DNA of 49,205 nt from Streptomyces sp. PTY087I2 (GTDB lineage Bacteria; Actinomycetota; Actinomycetes; Streptomycetales; Streptomycetaceae). Positions 30,302-38,890 of this stretch are shown here, in pieces (position 1 is the stretch's first letter; the number at the start of each line of letters is the position of its first letter). Location: positions 1,068 through 50,272 of the forward strand of contig NZ_LZRD01000039.1 of assembly GCF_001687325.1 (NCBI RefSeq), in the 5' to 3' direction. Made by a program: the position numbers and the translations under genes. The notes below the pieces were generated by a model that was given only the letters and a program-made list of their open reading frames with translations, was not told where the DNA came from and searched no databases.

Positions 30302-31264
30302 TCACCCCGCCGGTGCCTCCGCCTCCACCGGCCCGGACGCCAGGGCCTCCCGCCGGAAGGCGCTCGGGCTCTCGCCGCGCACCCGCTTGAACGCCGCGCT
30401 GAACCCGAACGCGTCCGCGTAGCCGACCCGGCGGGCCACGGCCGCCACGGTCAGCTCGGGGCGGGTCAGCAGGTCGGCGGCGAGGGTCATGCGCCACTCG
30501 GTCAGATACGCCACAGGCCCGTCCCCGACGAGTTCGGTGAACCGCTTCGCCAGGGTTGTCCGCGACACCCCCGCCCGGCTCGCCAGCTCCGCCGTGGTCC
30601 AGGGGTGGGCCGGGTCGTCGTGCATCGCCCGCAGGGCCGGGCCCGCGACCTCGTCGCCGAGCGCCCCGTACCACCCCGGCGGGTCCGCCTCGGGCCGGTC
30701 GAACCAGTCCCGCAGGGTGCAGACCAGCATCCAGTCCAGCAGCCGGTCGAGCACGATCTGGTCGCCCGGCCGCCCCCGGCCGAGCTGCGCCTCCAGGTAG
30801 TCGCGCAGCGGGGCGCAGTCCTCCCCGTCGGGCACCACGAGGGCCGGGGGAAGCGCCCGCAGCAGCCGCTGGGGAAGCTGCTCCTGTACGTCGTAGGCGG
30901 CGGCCAACAGCACGGTGGCGCAGTCGAATTCGGGGACACCGCCCGAGGCGGCACCGCTGTCCCGGACCTGGTCCCAGCGCACCTCCCGGACACCGCCGCC
31001 GGCCCGCCCCGGCCCCGTACCGTCCGCAGGGTCGTCGGTGAAGACGAACGGGGCCGGACCCCGCACGACCGCGGCCTCACCGACCTCCACCCGCAGCGGC
31101 TCACCGCCCTCCGGCACGATCCACCCCGCGCCCCGCAGCGGCAGGCACAGGGTCAGATACGCCCCGTCCGTGAACCGCAACGACCAGGGCGCGCACAACA
31201 CCGACCGCCCGAACACCGCACCCCGGCCCCGCACACCCCGCAACAGCTCGTCGAACACGTCCAT
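30302..31264 (-). CDS. AraC-family regulator with cupin sensor domain
   Basis: 320 residues from ATG 31264. The N-terminal half is an AraC-binding cupin (MDVFDELLRGVRGRGAVFGR; LRFTDGAYLTLCLPLRGAGW), as in cupin_6 regulators. The C-terminal ~100 residues hold two helix-turn-helix motifs (WTTAELASRAGVSRTTLAKR; LTVAAVARRVGYADAFGFSA). Such proteins often activate a neighbouring oxidoreductase; the convergent NmrA-like gene is a candidate, and this pairing is known in actinobacteria. The ribosome site is weak. Confidence 0.9.
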   Translation of the reverse strand: MDVFDELLRGVRGRGAVFGRSVLCAPWSLRFTDGAYLTLCLPLRGAGWIVPEGGEPLRVEVGEAAVVRGPAPFVFTDDPADGTGPGRAGGGVREVRWDQVRDSGAASGGVPEFDCATVLLAAAYDVQEQLPQRLLRALPPALVVPDGEDCAPLRDYLEAQLGRGRPGDQIVLDRLLDWMLVCTLRDWFDRPEADPPGWYGALGDEVAGPALRAMHDDPAHPWTTAELASRAGVSRTTLAKRFTELVGDGPVAYLTEWRMTLAADLLTRPELTVAAVARRVGYADAFGFSAAFKRVRGESPSAFRREALASGPVEAEAPAG

Positions 31265-31292
31265 GACGCCCAGCCTAGGCAGCCGACGGCCG

Positions 31293-31784
31293 TCAGACGG
31301 GCCGCTGGTCGCCCGAGACGATGGCGATCGCCCACTGCGCCGCCCCGCCGGTGACCTTGACCATGAGGTGCTGCGGCACGGCCTCTGTGTGGATGACCCC
31401 CACGGTCGGCACGTCGTCGCAGGAGATCGGATGGGGTTCGCCGTCCGGGTTGTCCCGGTCCACGAGGCTGACCGAGCCCTTCCCCGTACAGTCCGCGTAG
31501 ACGGTGTAGGTCTCCTCGGCCGGCGTGAACGCGGGAAGGTTCCTGTCTCCGGCCCCGGAGGTCTCGGGCACCAGTGCCTGCGCCTTCTCCGGGTACTCCA
31601 ACGCGGGTGCGGACGTGCTGCCCGGCGAGGAGGGCGAGGCCGGGGACGCGGCGGGTTCGCCCGCCGTGGGCGAGGTCTTCGAACCGGCGCCCTCAGGGGT
31701 ACCGGTGTCGGCGGAACCGTTGCAGCCACCGACCAGAAGGACAACAGTCAGGGGGACGGCGGCGGTGAGAATGCGTCGGCGCAA
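31293..31784 (-). CDS. Small hypothetical lipoprotein
   Basis: 163 residues from a TTG start at 31784, chosen because it precedes the basic n-region MRRRILT and follows GGGAG at distance 7. The hydrophobic core ends in LVGGC with the lipid-modified Cys21. A Ser/Pro/Gly/Ala-rich linker (residues 22-60) leads to a compact domain of about 90 residues with two Cys (YADCTGKG; HPISCDDV), probably a disulfide. Exported to the outer membrane face; function unknown. The genes around it look unrelated. Confidence 0.75.
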   Translation of the reverse strand: MRRRILTAAVPLTVVLLVGGCNGSADTGTPEGAGSKTSPTAGEPAASPASPSSPGSTSAPALEYPEKAQALVPETSGAGDRNLPAFTPAEETYTVYADCTGKGSVSLVDRDNPDGEPHPISCDDVPTVGVIHTEAVPQHLMVKVTGGAAQWAIAIVSGDQRPV

Positions 31785-31885
31785 GGTGTACTCCCGGGAG
31801 CGTGAGGGACTGCCCGGCCCTGAGCGTCAGGACCGGGCAGCGAACGGGCTGGGCCGAGGGGGCCGGCCCGCGTCCCAGCGGTGGT

Positions 31886-32236
31886 TCAGCGGTGGCTCAG
31901 CACATTGACCACCCGGCCGTCGGGGTCCCGGACGAAGAACCTCCGTACGCCCCACTCCTCGTCCTGGAGCGGGTGGACGATCTCCGCGCCCCGGGCCCGT
32001 ACGGTGGCGTACACCGCGTCCACGTCGTCCACCTCGACGCTCAGGTCGGGGACGACCGGGCCGGTCAGGTCGTGGGTCATGAAGCTGACCTGCTCCTGCG
32101 GGCCGGTCGGCGAGGCGACCGTGGTGATCCAGCCGAGGTTCATGACCTCCTCGAAGCCGAGCAGGCCGTAGAAGTCGCGGTTCTCCTCGACCGCCTTCGT
32201 CCGGAGGTTGGGTACGACACGGCGAACGGTCATCAT
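31886..32236 (-). CDS. VOC (glyoxalase/bleomycin-resistance) family protein
   Basis: A 116-residue single VOC domain with two beta-alpha-beta-beta-beta halves: MMTVRRVVPNLRTKAVEENRDF, YGLLGFEEVMNLGWITTVAS, and WGVRRFFVRDPDGRVVNVLSH with a C-terminal metal-type Glu position replaced by Asn. The start is ATG 32236 (GAGGAG upstream), overlapping the stop of the preceding gene by ATGA. It may bind or protect against an electrophilic small molecule. It forms a two-gene operon with the hypothetical protein at 32233-32730. Confidence 0.85.
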   Translation of the reverse strand: MMTVRRVVPNLRTKAVEENRDFYGLLGFEEVMNLGWITTVASPTGPQEQVSFMTHDLTGPVVPDLSVEVDDVDAVYATVRARGAEIVHPLQDEEWGVRRFFVRDPDGRVVNVLSHR

Positions 32237-32730
32237 CGGCTCCTCGGGAGAAGGGCTTCTGTCAGGTTGACCCGGCCGTCGACGACTTCGAGGGGCGTCG
32301 GGGTCAGGTCCTCGTGCGCACGGTAGTGCCCCAGCCGGACCGTGCCGTCCTCCCGCCGCAGGGTGTCGTGCGCGTGCTCGGCGAGCCAGCGGAGCAGCGC
32401 CCCGACCTCCTCCGCCTCGTCCGGGTGGATCTCCGTCCGGGAGGTCAGCGCCCAGCCGCCGCCCGGGAGGCCCTCGCGGGCGGCCAGCGCCGAGCAGAGC
32501 GCGCCCGTCGTCCGCCACGCCGGTCCGCTGCCGGCCAGCAGCGGGCGGGGCTCGTTCTCGATCCGCGGGACCCCGTCGTCGTCGACCACCACGCACGGGA
32601 AGTCGGTCACGACGGCGAGGTCTCCGGGCTGCGGGCCGAGCCCCAAGTGCCAGCGCAACTCGGTCAGTTGCTGGTCCGACAGCCCCTCGCGCAGATCGAC
32701 CGTCACGGTCAGCTCATGGATGTCGCTCAT
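32233..32730 (-). CDS. Conserved hypothetical protein
   Basis: 165 residues from ATG 32730; the longer frame to 32787 lacks conserved features. It is an acidic soluble protein with a beta-rich start (HELTVTVDLREGLSDQQLTE), a GPGPAWRT-like middle and a helical RTEIHPDEAEEVGALLRWLA segment. I do not recognise a named domain. It is translationally coupled to the downstream VOC gene. Confidence 0.7.
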   Translation of the reverse strand: MSDIHELTVTVDLREGLSDQQLTELRWHLGLGPQPGDLAVVTDFPCVVVDDDGVPRIENEPRPLLAGSGPAWRTTGALCSALAAREGLPGGGWALTSRTEIHPDEAEEVGALLRWLAEHAHDTLRREDGTVRLGHYRAHEDLTPTPLEVVDGRVNLTEALLPRSR

Positions 32731-32783
32731 GGGTCCGGACTCTAACCGCCGGCACTGACAGCCCGGTTCACCCCCGCGCACCC

Positions 32784-33980
32784 TCAACGGGACGCCCGTG
32801 CCACCCTCTTGGCGATCTTCTCCGCGTCCAGGGCCATTTCCCGCAGCATCCCGCTGATCGGGTTGGTGAAGCCGGTGAAGTAGAGACCGGGGGCTCCCTT
32901 CGGGGACCGGGCTCCGTGGGTCACCGGGCGGCCCCGCCCGTCCAGGACGTCCAGGTGGCCGAGCAGCGGCTCCAGCGCGCGGTGGTAGCCGGTGGCGGCG
33001 ATGACGGCGTCCGGGGCGATCCGGGTGCCGTCGGCCAGGACCACCGTGTCCTTGTCGAAGGAGGCGACCGTCGCCACGGGGGTCACCCGGCCGGTCCTCA
33101 CCGCGTCGATCAGGCCCACGTCCTGGACCGGGATCGCCCCCTCGCGGACCCGGGAGTAGAGCCCGGTGGCGGGGCGCGGCAGACCCTGGTCGGTCAGGTC
33201 GGGCACGGCGACCTTCGCCATCAGGGCTCCCGCGCGGTCGACGAGCCGTACCGGCAGGCGGCGGACCAGGATGCCCGTGGCCTGGGCCGGCCAGCCGGCG
33301 GTGGAGCGGCGGACGATGTGCGGGGCCGTCCGGACCGCGATGCGCACGGTGGACGCGCCGCCCTCGGCCAGGTCCGCCGCGATCTCCGCGCCCGTGTTGC
33401 CGATGCCGACGACCAGGACGTCCTTGTCGGCGTACGGGGCCGGGTTCCGGTACGCCGCCGCGTGCAGCAGCTCGCCCGTGAACGTGTCGCGGCCCGGCCA
33501 GTCCGGTATGCGCGGGGTGTGGTTGAAGCCGGTGGCGACGACGACCGCGCGGCCCCGCAGGACCCGCCCGCCCGTCGCGGTGAGCTGCCAGTCGCCGGAG
33601 CCGTCGGGGGCCGGGTCGACCCGGGTCACCTCGACGCCCGTCACCACCTCCAGCTTATGGTGCTCGGTGTACTTCTCCAGGTACCGCACCACGTCGTCCC
33701 GGCCCACCCAACGCCCGAACTTCCGCGGCATCTTCAGCCCCGGCAGCGCCGACCAGCGGCGGGTGGTGTGCAGATGCAGCCGGTCGTAGTGGCCGCGCCA
33801 GGACGCCCCGACCCGGTCCGACCTCTCCAGGACCACCGCCCGTACGCCCCGGGCGCGCAGCGCGGCCGCGGCGGCGAGGCCACCCGGGCCGCCGCCGATG
33901 ACGTAGACGGGCCGGTCCTCCGTACGGTCGGTGAGGGCGACGGCGTCGTGACTGGCTGCGGAGGACGTGCTGTTGGGCAT
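32784..33980 (-). CDS. Flavin-containing monooxygenase (YUCCA/FMO-like)
   Basis: 398 residues. The first FAD motif is VYVIGGGPGGLAAAAAL (about residues 25-41), the second NADPH motif is VLVVGIGNTGAEIAADLAEG (about residues 188-207), and ATGFNHTPRIP and ATGYHRALEP are the FMO-type ATG motifs. Such enzymes hydroxylate nucleophilic N or S atoms, or carry out Baeyer-Villiger oxidation, using NADPH and O2. ATG 33980 is the start. It is divergent from an iron-box-controlled siderophore importer; the FMO could share that control, but the box is nearer the importer. Confidence 0.92.
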   Translation of the reverse strand: MPNSTSSAASHDAVALTDRTEDRPVYVIGGGPGGLAAAAALRARGVRAVVLERSDRVGASWRGHYDRLHLHTTRRWSALPGLKMPRKFGRWVGRDDVVRYLEKYTEHHKLEVVTGVEVTRVDPAPDGSGDWQLTATGGRVLRGRAVVVATGFNHTPRIPDWPGRDTFTGELLHAAAYRNPAPYADKDVLVVGIGNTGAEIAADLAEGGASTVRIAVRTAPHIVRRSTAGWPAQATGILVRRLPVRLVDRAGALMAKVAVPDLTDQGLPRPATGLYSRVREGAIPVQDVGLIDAVRTGRVTPVATVASFDKDTVVLADGTRIAPDAVIAATGYHRALEPLLGHLDVLDGRGRPVTHGARSPKGAPGLYFTGFTNPISGMLREMALDAEKIAKRVARASR

Positions 33981-34101
33981 GGTTCGGAGCGTAATCGCCC
34001 GCTCTGTTGATGGGTCTCGGTCAAGAGGGAAATCGATTGCGAATTGATCACGAGCGGTGCGATGCGGTGACCGTGCGCACCCGAGCACCCCTTTTCGTCG
34101 A

Positions 34102-34120
34102 TAAGGTAAGGCTAACCTTG
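34102..34120. promoter_or_regulatory. Iron box (DmdR1/IdeR type)
   Basis: TAAGGTAAGGCTAACCTTG closely matches the actinobacterial iron-box palindrome TTAGGTTAGGCTAACCTAA and lies 86 bases upstream of the siderophore-binding protein start. Fe(II)-loaded DmdR1 would repress the importer when iron is sufficient. Confidence 0.88.
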
Positions 34121-34205
34121 CCTTGACTGATGCGGGGTGACCTCCGGGGGCAGCCGCGCGGCACCGTGCCGTGCGCCCGGCCGGGGGTGAAGGGGTGGAA
34201 CGTAC

Positions 34206-35216
34206 ATGAACGGCAGACAGCTTCGGGCCCGTTTCCGGGGGGTGGCGGTGGTCGCCGCCGGGCTCCTCGCGCTCTCCGCCTGCGGCGGCGGTGACGGCGG
34301 CGACGCGGGCGCCAAGGGCGACGGCAGCGGCGCGGGCAAGGCGGCAGCCGCCACCCGCACCGTGAAGCACGACGCCGGGACCACCGAGAAGGTCCCCGCC
34401 CAGCCGAAGCGGATCGTCTCCGTCAGCGTCACCATGACCGGCCATCTGCTGGCCCTCGACGCCCCGGTCATCGCCTCCCAGGCCACCCCGCCCTCCGTCA
34501 TCACCGACAAGCAGGGCTTCTTCACCCAGTGGTCCGACGCCGCCGCGAAGAACAGCGTCAAGGTCGCCTACCAGGGCTTCGAGCCCGACGTGGAGAAAGT
34601 CCTCGCGCTGAAGCCCGACCTCATCGTGGGCGCGTCCTCCGGCGCGGAGAACGCCGAGAAGTTCTACGACAAGCTCTCCGCCGTCGCCCCGACCCTCCTC
34701 TACCGCCACGACGACGTCTCCTGGCAGGACCTGACCGGCCGCCTCGGCAAGGACCTCGGCCTGGAGAAGCGCGCGGGCGAGGTCGTCGCCGCCCACGACA
34801 AGCGGGTCGGCGAGGTCAAGGCCGCCATCACCGTGCCGAAGCAGTCCGCCGCGCTCGTCCGTGACAACCAGTCCGCGATGACCGTCTTCACGCCCGAGTC
34901 CGCCCAGGGCCGCCTCCTCACCTCCCTCGGCTTCACCGTCCTCGAACCGCCCGCCGGCAAGGGTCAGACGCAGGGCGGCCGTTCGGACTTCGCGGAGTTC
35001 AGCCAGGAGAAGGTCGGCGACACCGCGAAGGACAGCTCGCTGCTCTTCGTCAGCCATACCCCCGAGGAGATCACCGCCGCCACCGCGCGCCCGGTCTGGA
35101 AGGACCTGCCCGCGGTCAAGGACAAGCGGGTGTACGACCTCGGCCTCGACACCTTCCGGCTGGACTACTACAGCGCGGGCAACCTGATCGACAAGATCGA
35201 GAAGGCCTTCGGCTGA
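34206..35216 (+). CDS. Iron-siderophore ABC transporter substrate-binding lipoprotein
   Basis: 336 residues, FecB/FepB class. The signal peptide ends in the lipobox LSAC (Cys26), followed by a Gly/Asp/Ala-rich linker. The type III binding-protein fold is seen in PKRIVSVSVTMTGHLLALDA, FEPDVEKVLALKPDLIVGAS, and DLGLDTFRLDYYSAGNLIDK. Trp and Tyr residues near the cleft suit a ferric hydroxamate, but the ligand is not certain. ATG 34206 is the start. It heads a three-gene operon with two FecCD permeases and has an iron box upstream. Confidence 0.93.
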   Translation: MNGRQLRARFRGVAVVAAGLLALSACGGGDGGDAGAKGDGSGAGKAAAATRTVKHDAGTTEKVPAQPKRIVSVSVTMTGHLLALDAPVIASQATPPSVITDKQGFFTQWSDAAAKNSVKVAYQGFEPDVEKVLALKPDLIVGASSGAENAEKFYDKLSAVAPTLLYRHDDVSWQDLTGRLGKDLGLEKRAGEVVAAHDKRVGEVKAAITVPKQSAALVRDNQSAMTVFTPESAQGRLLTSLGFTVLEPPAGKGQTQGGRSDFAEFSQEKVGDTAKDSSLLFVSHTPEEITAATARPVWKDLPAVKDKRVYDLGLDTFRLDYYSAGNLIDKIEKAFG

Positions 35217-35218
35217 CA

Positions 35219-36262
35219 GTGGTCGGCAACAAACCCACCGCACGTGCGCGGTACGCCGCCGGGCTCACGGCGGGGCTGGTCCTCCTGGCCCTCGCCGTGG
35301 CCGGTGGCCTCGCCGTGGGCGCTCAATCCCTGCCCCCGGCCGAGGTGTTCGCCGCGCTGCTCGACCCCGACGCCCCGCACGCCTCGATCGTCCGGGAGGT
35401 CCGGGTGCCGCGCACCCTCCTCGCCGTCACGGCCGGAGCCGCGCTCGGCCTCGCCGGTGCGGTGATGCAGGGGCTGACCCGTAACCCCCTGGCCGATCCC
35501 GGCCTCCTCGGCGTCAATACCGGGGCCGCGTGCGCGGTCGTCGCCGCGACCGTCCTGCTCGGTACGCGCTCGCCCCACGCCGTCGTCTGGTGGGCGCTGC
35601 TCGGGGCGGCGCTCGCGGTGGTGGTCGTGTATCTGCTCGGCGGCCGGGGCGCGGGCCGCGGCACCCCCGAAGGGCTCGTGCTCGCCGGGGTGGCCGTCAC
35701 GGCTGTGCTCGGGGCGGTCGTCAGCGGGCTCGGGGTGCTGGACGCGGATGCGTACGGGACGCTGCGGATGTGGTCCGTCGGTACGCTGGCGGGCCGCGAA
35801 CTCCCGGTGCTGTGGGAGGTGTTGCCGTTCCTGCTGGTGGGTGCGGTTCTCGCTCTCGCCGTCGCCCCCGCCCTCAACGCGTTCGCCCTCGGCGACGAGG
35901 CGGGGCGGGCGCTGGGCGTCGCCCCTGGGCGCGTACGCCTGCTCGGCACGCTCGCGACGGTGCTGCTCAGCGGGGCGGCGACGGCCGCGATCGGCCCGGT
36001 CGGCTTCATCGGCCTGGTGGCCCCGCACGTGGCCCGTCTGCTGGCCGGTCCCGACCACCGCCGCCTGATGCCGTACGCGGTCCTCATCGGGGCGGGCCTG
36101 CTGCTCGTCGCGGACATCGCGGGCCGGGTGATCGCGCGCCCCGCCGAGGTCCAGGTGGGCATCGTGACGGCGTTCGTGGGCGCGCCCGTCCTGATCTGGC
36201 TGATCGGCCGCGCGCGGCGGGGTCGCCGGAGTGCTTCCGGGAAGGCGGTGGCGACGGCATGA
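35219..36262 (+). CDS. FecCD-family iron-siderophore ABC permease, first subunit
   Basis: 347 residues with about nine to ten membrane helices. Family signatures are VREVRVPRTLLAVTAGAALG, MQGLTRNPLADPGLLGVNTGA and IGFVGLVAPHVAR (here IGPVGFIGLVAPHVARLL). GTG 35219 lies 2 bases after the binding-protein stop, and the stop overlaps the next start as ATGA, so the three genes are one transcription unit. It forms a heterodimeric channel with the next protein. Confidence 0.93.
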   Translation: MVGNKPTARARYAAGLTAGLVLLALAVAGGLAVGAQSLPPAEVFAALLDPDAPHASIVREVRVPRTLLAVTAGAALGLAGAVMQGLTRNPLADPGLLGVNTGAACAVVAATVLLGTRSPHAVVWWALLGAALAVVVVYLLGGRGAGRGTPEGLVLAGVAVTAVLGAVVSGLGVLDADAYGTLRMWSVGTLAGRELPVLWEVLPFLLVGAVLALAVAPALNAFALGDEAGRALGVAPGRVRLLGTLATVLLSGAATAAIGPVGFIGLVAPHVARLLAGPDHRRLMPYAVLIGAGLLLVADIAGRVIARPAEVQVGIVTAFVGAPVLIWLIGRARRGRRSASGKAVATA

Positions 36263-37401
36263 GCGCCGTGAGCCGTACCCGTACGGAGGGGGCGGCGGCG
36301 GACCTTGTGTCCGTACGGGCCCGGGGCAGGGGTTGGGGCAAGGGCCGGGGTCCGGGCGAGGGTCGAGGCCGGGCCCAGGGCTCCGCCCACCGCACCCTCC
36401 GCCTGGCCCCCGGCCACCTCTCCCTCCGCATCCGCCCCCGCCCCCTCGCGGTCACGTTTCTCCTCACCCTCCTCGCGGCGGGCAGCGGCGCGCTCGCGCT
36501 CACCCGGGGCGGACTCGTACCGCCCGCCGAGGTGCTGGGCGCGCTGTTTGGCGCGGGCTCGGAGCAGGCCGCGTTCGTCGTCCTGGAGCTGCGGCTGCCC
36601 CGCGTCGCCCTCGGGCTCACCGTCGGCGCGGCGCTCGGCGCGGCCGGGGCGCTGTTCCAGCAGCTCTCCCGTAACCCGCTCGGCAGCCCGGACATCGTGG
36701 GCTTCAACTCCGGTGCGGCGACGGGTGCGTTGCTGGTCCTGCTGCACGGGAACCCGGCGTACGTGGCGGCCGGAGCGGCGGGCGGCGGACTGGCCACGGC
36801 GGTGATCGTCCAACTCCTCGCCCGGCGTGGCTCGTTCCGGGGCAACCGGCTGATCCTCGCCGGAATCGCGGTCGGCTCCCTGCTCGCCTCGGTCAACGCG
36901 TACCTGCTCACCCGGGCCGCCCTCGACCACGCCCAGTCCGCCCAGCTCTGGCTGATCGGCAGCCTCGGCAGCGCGGAACGCCACCAGGTCCTGCCCGCTC
37001 TGCTTGCCCTGGGGGCCCTGCTGCTGGCCGCGCTCCCGGTCGTACGCCGCCTGGACCTGCTGGAGATGGGCGACGAGGCGGCGGGCGGCCTGGGCGTGGA
37101 CGCGGGCCGAACCCGGGTGCTCGTCCTCCTGATCGCGGTCGGGCTGAGCGCGGTGGCGGTCTCGGCGGCCGGACCGATCGTGTTCGTCGCCCTGTGCGCA
37201 CCCCAACTGGCCCGCCGCCTCAGCCGGGGTACGGGAACGGGGCTGCTGCCCGCCGCAGCGATGGGCGCGCTGCTGCTCTCGGCCTCCGACCTGGTGGCGA
37301 TCTCGCTGCCGACGGCGGGACCACTGCCGGTGGGCGTGGTCACGGGCGCGCTCGGCGGTGTCTATCTGGCATGGCTGCTGGGACGTGGCCGACGGCGCTG
37401 A
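36259..37401 (+). CDS. FecCD-family iron-siderophore ABC permease, second subunit
   Basis: 380 residues. The N-terminal ~65 residues are an unusual cytosolic extension rich in Arg and Gly (RARGRGWGKGRGPGEGRGRA). The FecCD core then begins with PLAVTFLLTLLAAGSGALAL and contains VVLELRLPRVALGLTVGAAL, LFQQLSRNPLGSPDIVGFNS and GPIVFVALCAPQLARRL. ATG 36259 overlaps the preceding stop; an in-frame start after the Gly/Arg tract cannot be excluded. No ATPase gene follows, so the importer must borrow an ATP-binding subunit encoded elsewhere. Confidence 0.92.
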   Translation: MSAVSRTRTEGAAADLVSVRARGRGWGKGRGPGEGRGRAQGSAHRTLRLAPGHLSLRIRPRPLAVTFLLTLLAAGSGALALTRGGLVPPAEVLGALFGAGSEQAAFVVLELRLPRVALGLTVGAALGAAGALFQQLSRNPLGSPDIVGFNSGAATGALLVLLHGNPAYVAAGAAGGGLATAVIVQLLARRGSFRGNRLILAGIAVGSLLASVNAYLLTRAALDHAQSAQLWLIGSLGSAERHQVLPALLALGALLLAALPVVRRLDLLEMGDEAAGGLGVDAGRTRVLVLLIAVGLSAVAVSAAGPIVFVALCAPQLARRLSRGTGTGLLPAAAMGALLLSASDLVAISLPTAGPLPVGVVTGALGGVYLAWLLGRGRRR

Positions 37402-37463
37402 AGCCGTGCGCGGGCTGTGCGGGCTGTGCGGACCCCTTGCGCGGTCGGCCCCCGTCCGGTGAA

Positions 37464-37478
37464 CTGACGTACCGTCAG
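37464..37478. promoter_or_regulatory. CTGAC-N5-GTCAG operator F
   Basis: CTGACGTACCGTCAG, with perfect arms, lies 21 bases upstream of the DoxX-like gene start and close to its GGAGG. Confidence 0.78.
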
Positions 37479-37499
37479 AAAACTGTGAGTGGAGGGCCG

Positions 37500-37952
37500 A
37501 TGCAGACGATCTGGCTCGGCGGCGCGGAATGGCTGGCCGTCCTGCGCATAGGCCTCGGCCTGTGGTGGCTGGAGAGCTGGCGCCACAAGGACCGTAAGGG
37601 CTGGTTCGAACGCGGTACGGGGATCGCCTGGGCGGCGGACATCGCGGGCAAGCACCGCTGGGAGATGGTCCGCACGGGTTTCCGGCGGGTGGTCGAACCC
37701 CGCCCGAAGCTGATCGCGTACGTAGTCGTCTACGCCGAACTGGCCCTGGGCCTGGGCCTGGTGACCGGCTTCCTCACCCCGATCGCCCTCGTCGCGGGCC
37801 TCCTCCTCAACCTCCTCTACCTGGCCCTGATGATCCATGACTGGGCCGAGCAGGGGCAGAACGCGATGATGGCGCTGATCTCGCTCGTGGCGCTGTTCGC
37901 GATGGCGTGGCAGACGTGGTCGCTGGACGCGGCGCTGGGGCTGTTCCTATGA
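37500..37952 (+). CDS. DoxX-like membrane protein
   Basis: 150 residues from ATG 37500 (GGAGG 5 bases upstream). Four hydrophobic segments: WLAVLRIGLGLWWLESW, LIAYVVVYAELALGLGLVTG, IALVAGLLLNLLYLALMI, and MALISLVALFAMAWQTW. This pattern and LRIGLGLWWLE match the DoxX/TQO-small-subunit family; members in catabolic clusters may relay electrons to the quinone pool, but this one has no proven role. It is coupled by ATGA to the DUF35 gene and sits directly behind operator F. Confidence 0.82.
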   Translation: MQTIWLGGAEWLAVLRIGLGLWWLESWRHKDRKGWFERGTGIAWAADIAGKHRWEMVRTGFRRVVEPRPKLIAYVVVYAELALGLGLVTGFLTPIALVAGLLLNLLYLALMIHDWAEQGQNAMMALISLVALFAMAWQTWSLDAALGLFL

Positions 37953-38386
37953 GCAGGGGCAGGGGGTCGGCGGCCCCGCGCTTCGACCTCCCCGAGCCGG
38001 ACGCCTTCACCCGCCCGTACTGGGACGCGGCGGCGGAGGGCCGGCTGCTGATCCGCCGCTGCGCCGGGTGCGGCCGGGCACATCACTACCCGCGCGAGTT
38101 CTGCCCGTACTGCTGGAGCGAGAACGTCGCCTGGGAGCACGCGAGCGGCGAGGCGACGCTGTACACCTGGTCCGTGGTCCACCGCAACGACCTGCCCCCC
38201 TTCGGCTCCCGCGTCCCGTACGTCGCGGCGGTCGTCGACCTCGCCGAGGGGCCCCGGATGATGACGGAGATCGTGGACTGCGGGCACGAGGCGCTGCGCA
38301 TCGGGATGGGCCTGACCGTCACCTTCCGGGAGGCGGGGGAGGACGGAGGCGGGGAGGCCGTGGCGGTGTTCCGGCCCGCAGGCTGA
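37949..38386 (+). CDS. DUF35 Zn-ribbon/OB-fold protein
   Basis: 145 residues, start ATG 37949 overlapping the previous stop. A rubredoxin-like zinc ribbon CAGCGRAHHYPREFCPYC (about residues 38-55) precedes the OB fold (GEATLYTWSVVHRNDLPPFG; VPYVAAVVDLAEGPRMMTEI). DUF35 proteins act as partners of thiolase-like proteins, for example with Ltp2 in steroid side-chain retro-aldol cleavage or with HMG-CoA synthase-type enzymes. The likely partner is the thiolase-like protein at 43015, which has the same operator. Confidence 0.9.
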   Translation: MSRGRGSAAPRFDLPEPDAFTRPYWDAAAEGRLLIRRCAGCGRAHHYPREFCPYCWSENVAWEHASGEATLYTWSVVHRNDLPPFGSRVPYVAAVVDLAEGPRMMTEIVDCGHEALRIGMGLTVTFREAGEDGGGEAVAVFRPAG

Positions 38387-38398
38387 GGGGCCCCGGGG

Positions 38399-38812
38399 TC
38401 ACTCCTCGGCCGCCTCCGGGGCCAACTGGGCCATCACCAGCCCGTGCAGCAGCCCCGGATCCACGAACTCGTCCTCCTCCGGCGCCCCGCACCGCCAGCT
38501 CAGCGGGTACGTGTTGCCGTCCGCCGCCGGGATACCCACCCACTCGTCGCGCGTGGCCGGCCCGAAGCACTTCGCGCCGGGCGGCCAGTCGTACCCCTCG
38601 CTGGCCCCCGGGGGGATCAGGAAGTACGTCCACCGCGCCCCCGACATCTCCCGCACCACCGGTCCCGGCTCGCCCTCGGTCAGGGTCGCCAGATGCTGGA
38701 GCACGGCCTCGCCCCGGATGCCCCGGAGCCGGATGGCGTCGAAGTAGATGCCGGTGAGGTGCAGTTGGTGACCGGCGTCGGGTACCCAATCGGGGTGCTT
38801 CTTGCTCGTCAT
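38399..38812 (-). CDS. Conserved hypothetical protein
   Basis: 137 residues from ATG 38812 (ATG 38824 is possible). Soluble and acidic; the N-terminal block HLTGIYFDAIRLRGIRGEAV, followed by RWTYFLIPPGASEGYDWPPG and GNTYPLSWRC, is reminiscent of proteins linked with Streptomyces regulatory islands, but I cannot name a domain. It is divergent from the XRE regulator at 38891, with a short inverted repeat between them. Neighbourhood suggests a role in the XRE/DUF397 system; this is inference. Confidence 0.72.
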   Translation of the reverse strand: MTSKKHPDWVPDAGHQLHLTGIYFDAIRLRGIRGEAVLQHLATLTEGEPGPVVREMSGARWTYFLIPPGASEGYDWPPGAKCFGPATRDEWVGIPAADGNTYPLSWRCGAPEEDEFVDPGLLHGLVMAQLAPEAAEE

Positions 38813-38860
38813 GGCTACGAGCATTCCCTCGACTGCGTAGCGTGACCAGCAGGACACGGT

Positions 38861-38879
38861 CCACATCGACGTGATGTGG
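38861..38879. promoter_or_regulatory. Inverted repeat before the XRE gene
   Basis: CCACATC (38861-38867) and GATGTGG (38873-38879) are perfect complements around a 5-base spacer, ending 11 bases before the ATG. It could be an operator for the XRE protein or a hairpin masking its ribosome site. Confidence 0.55.
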
Positions 38880-38890
38880 GGAGGGTGGTG

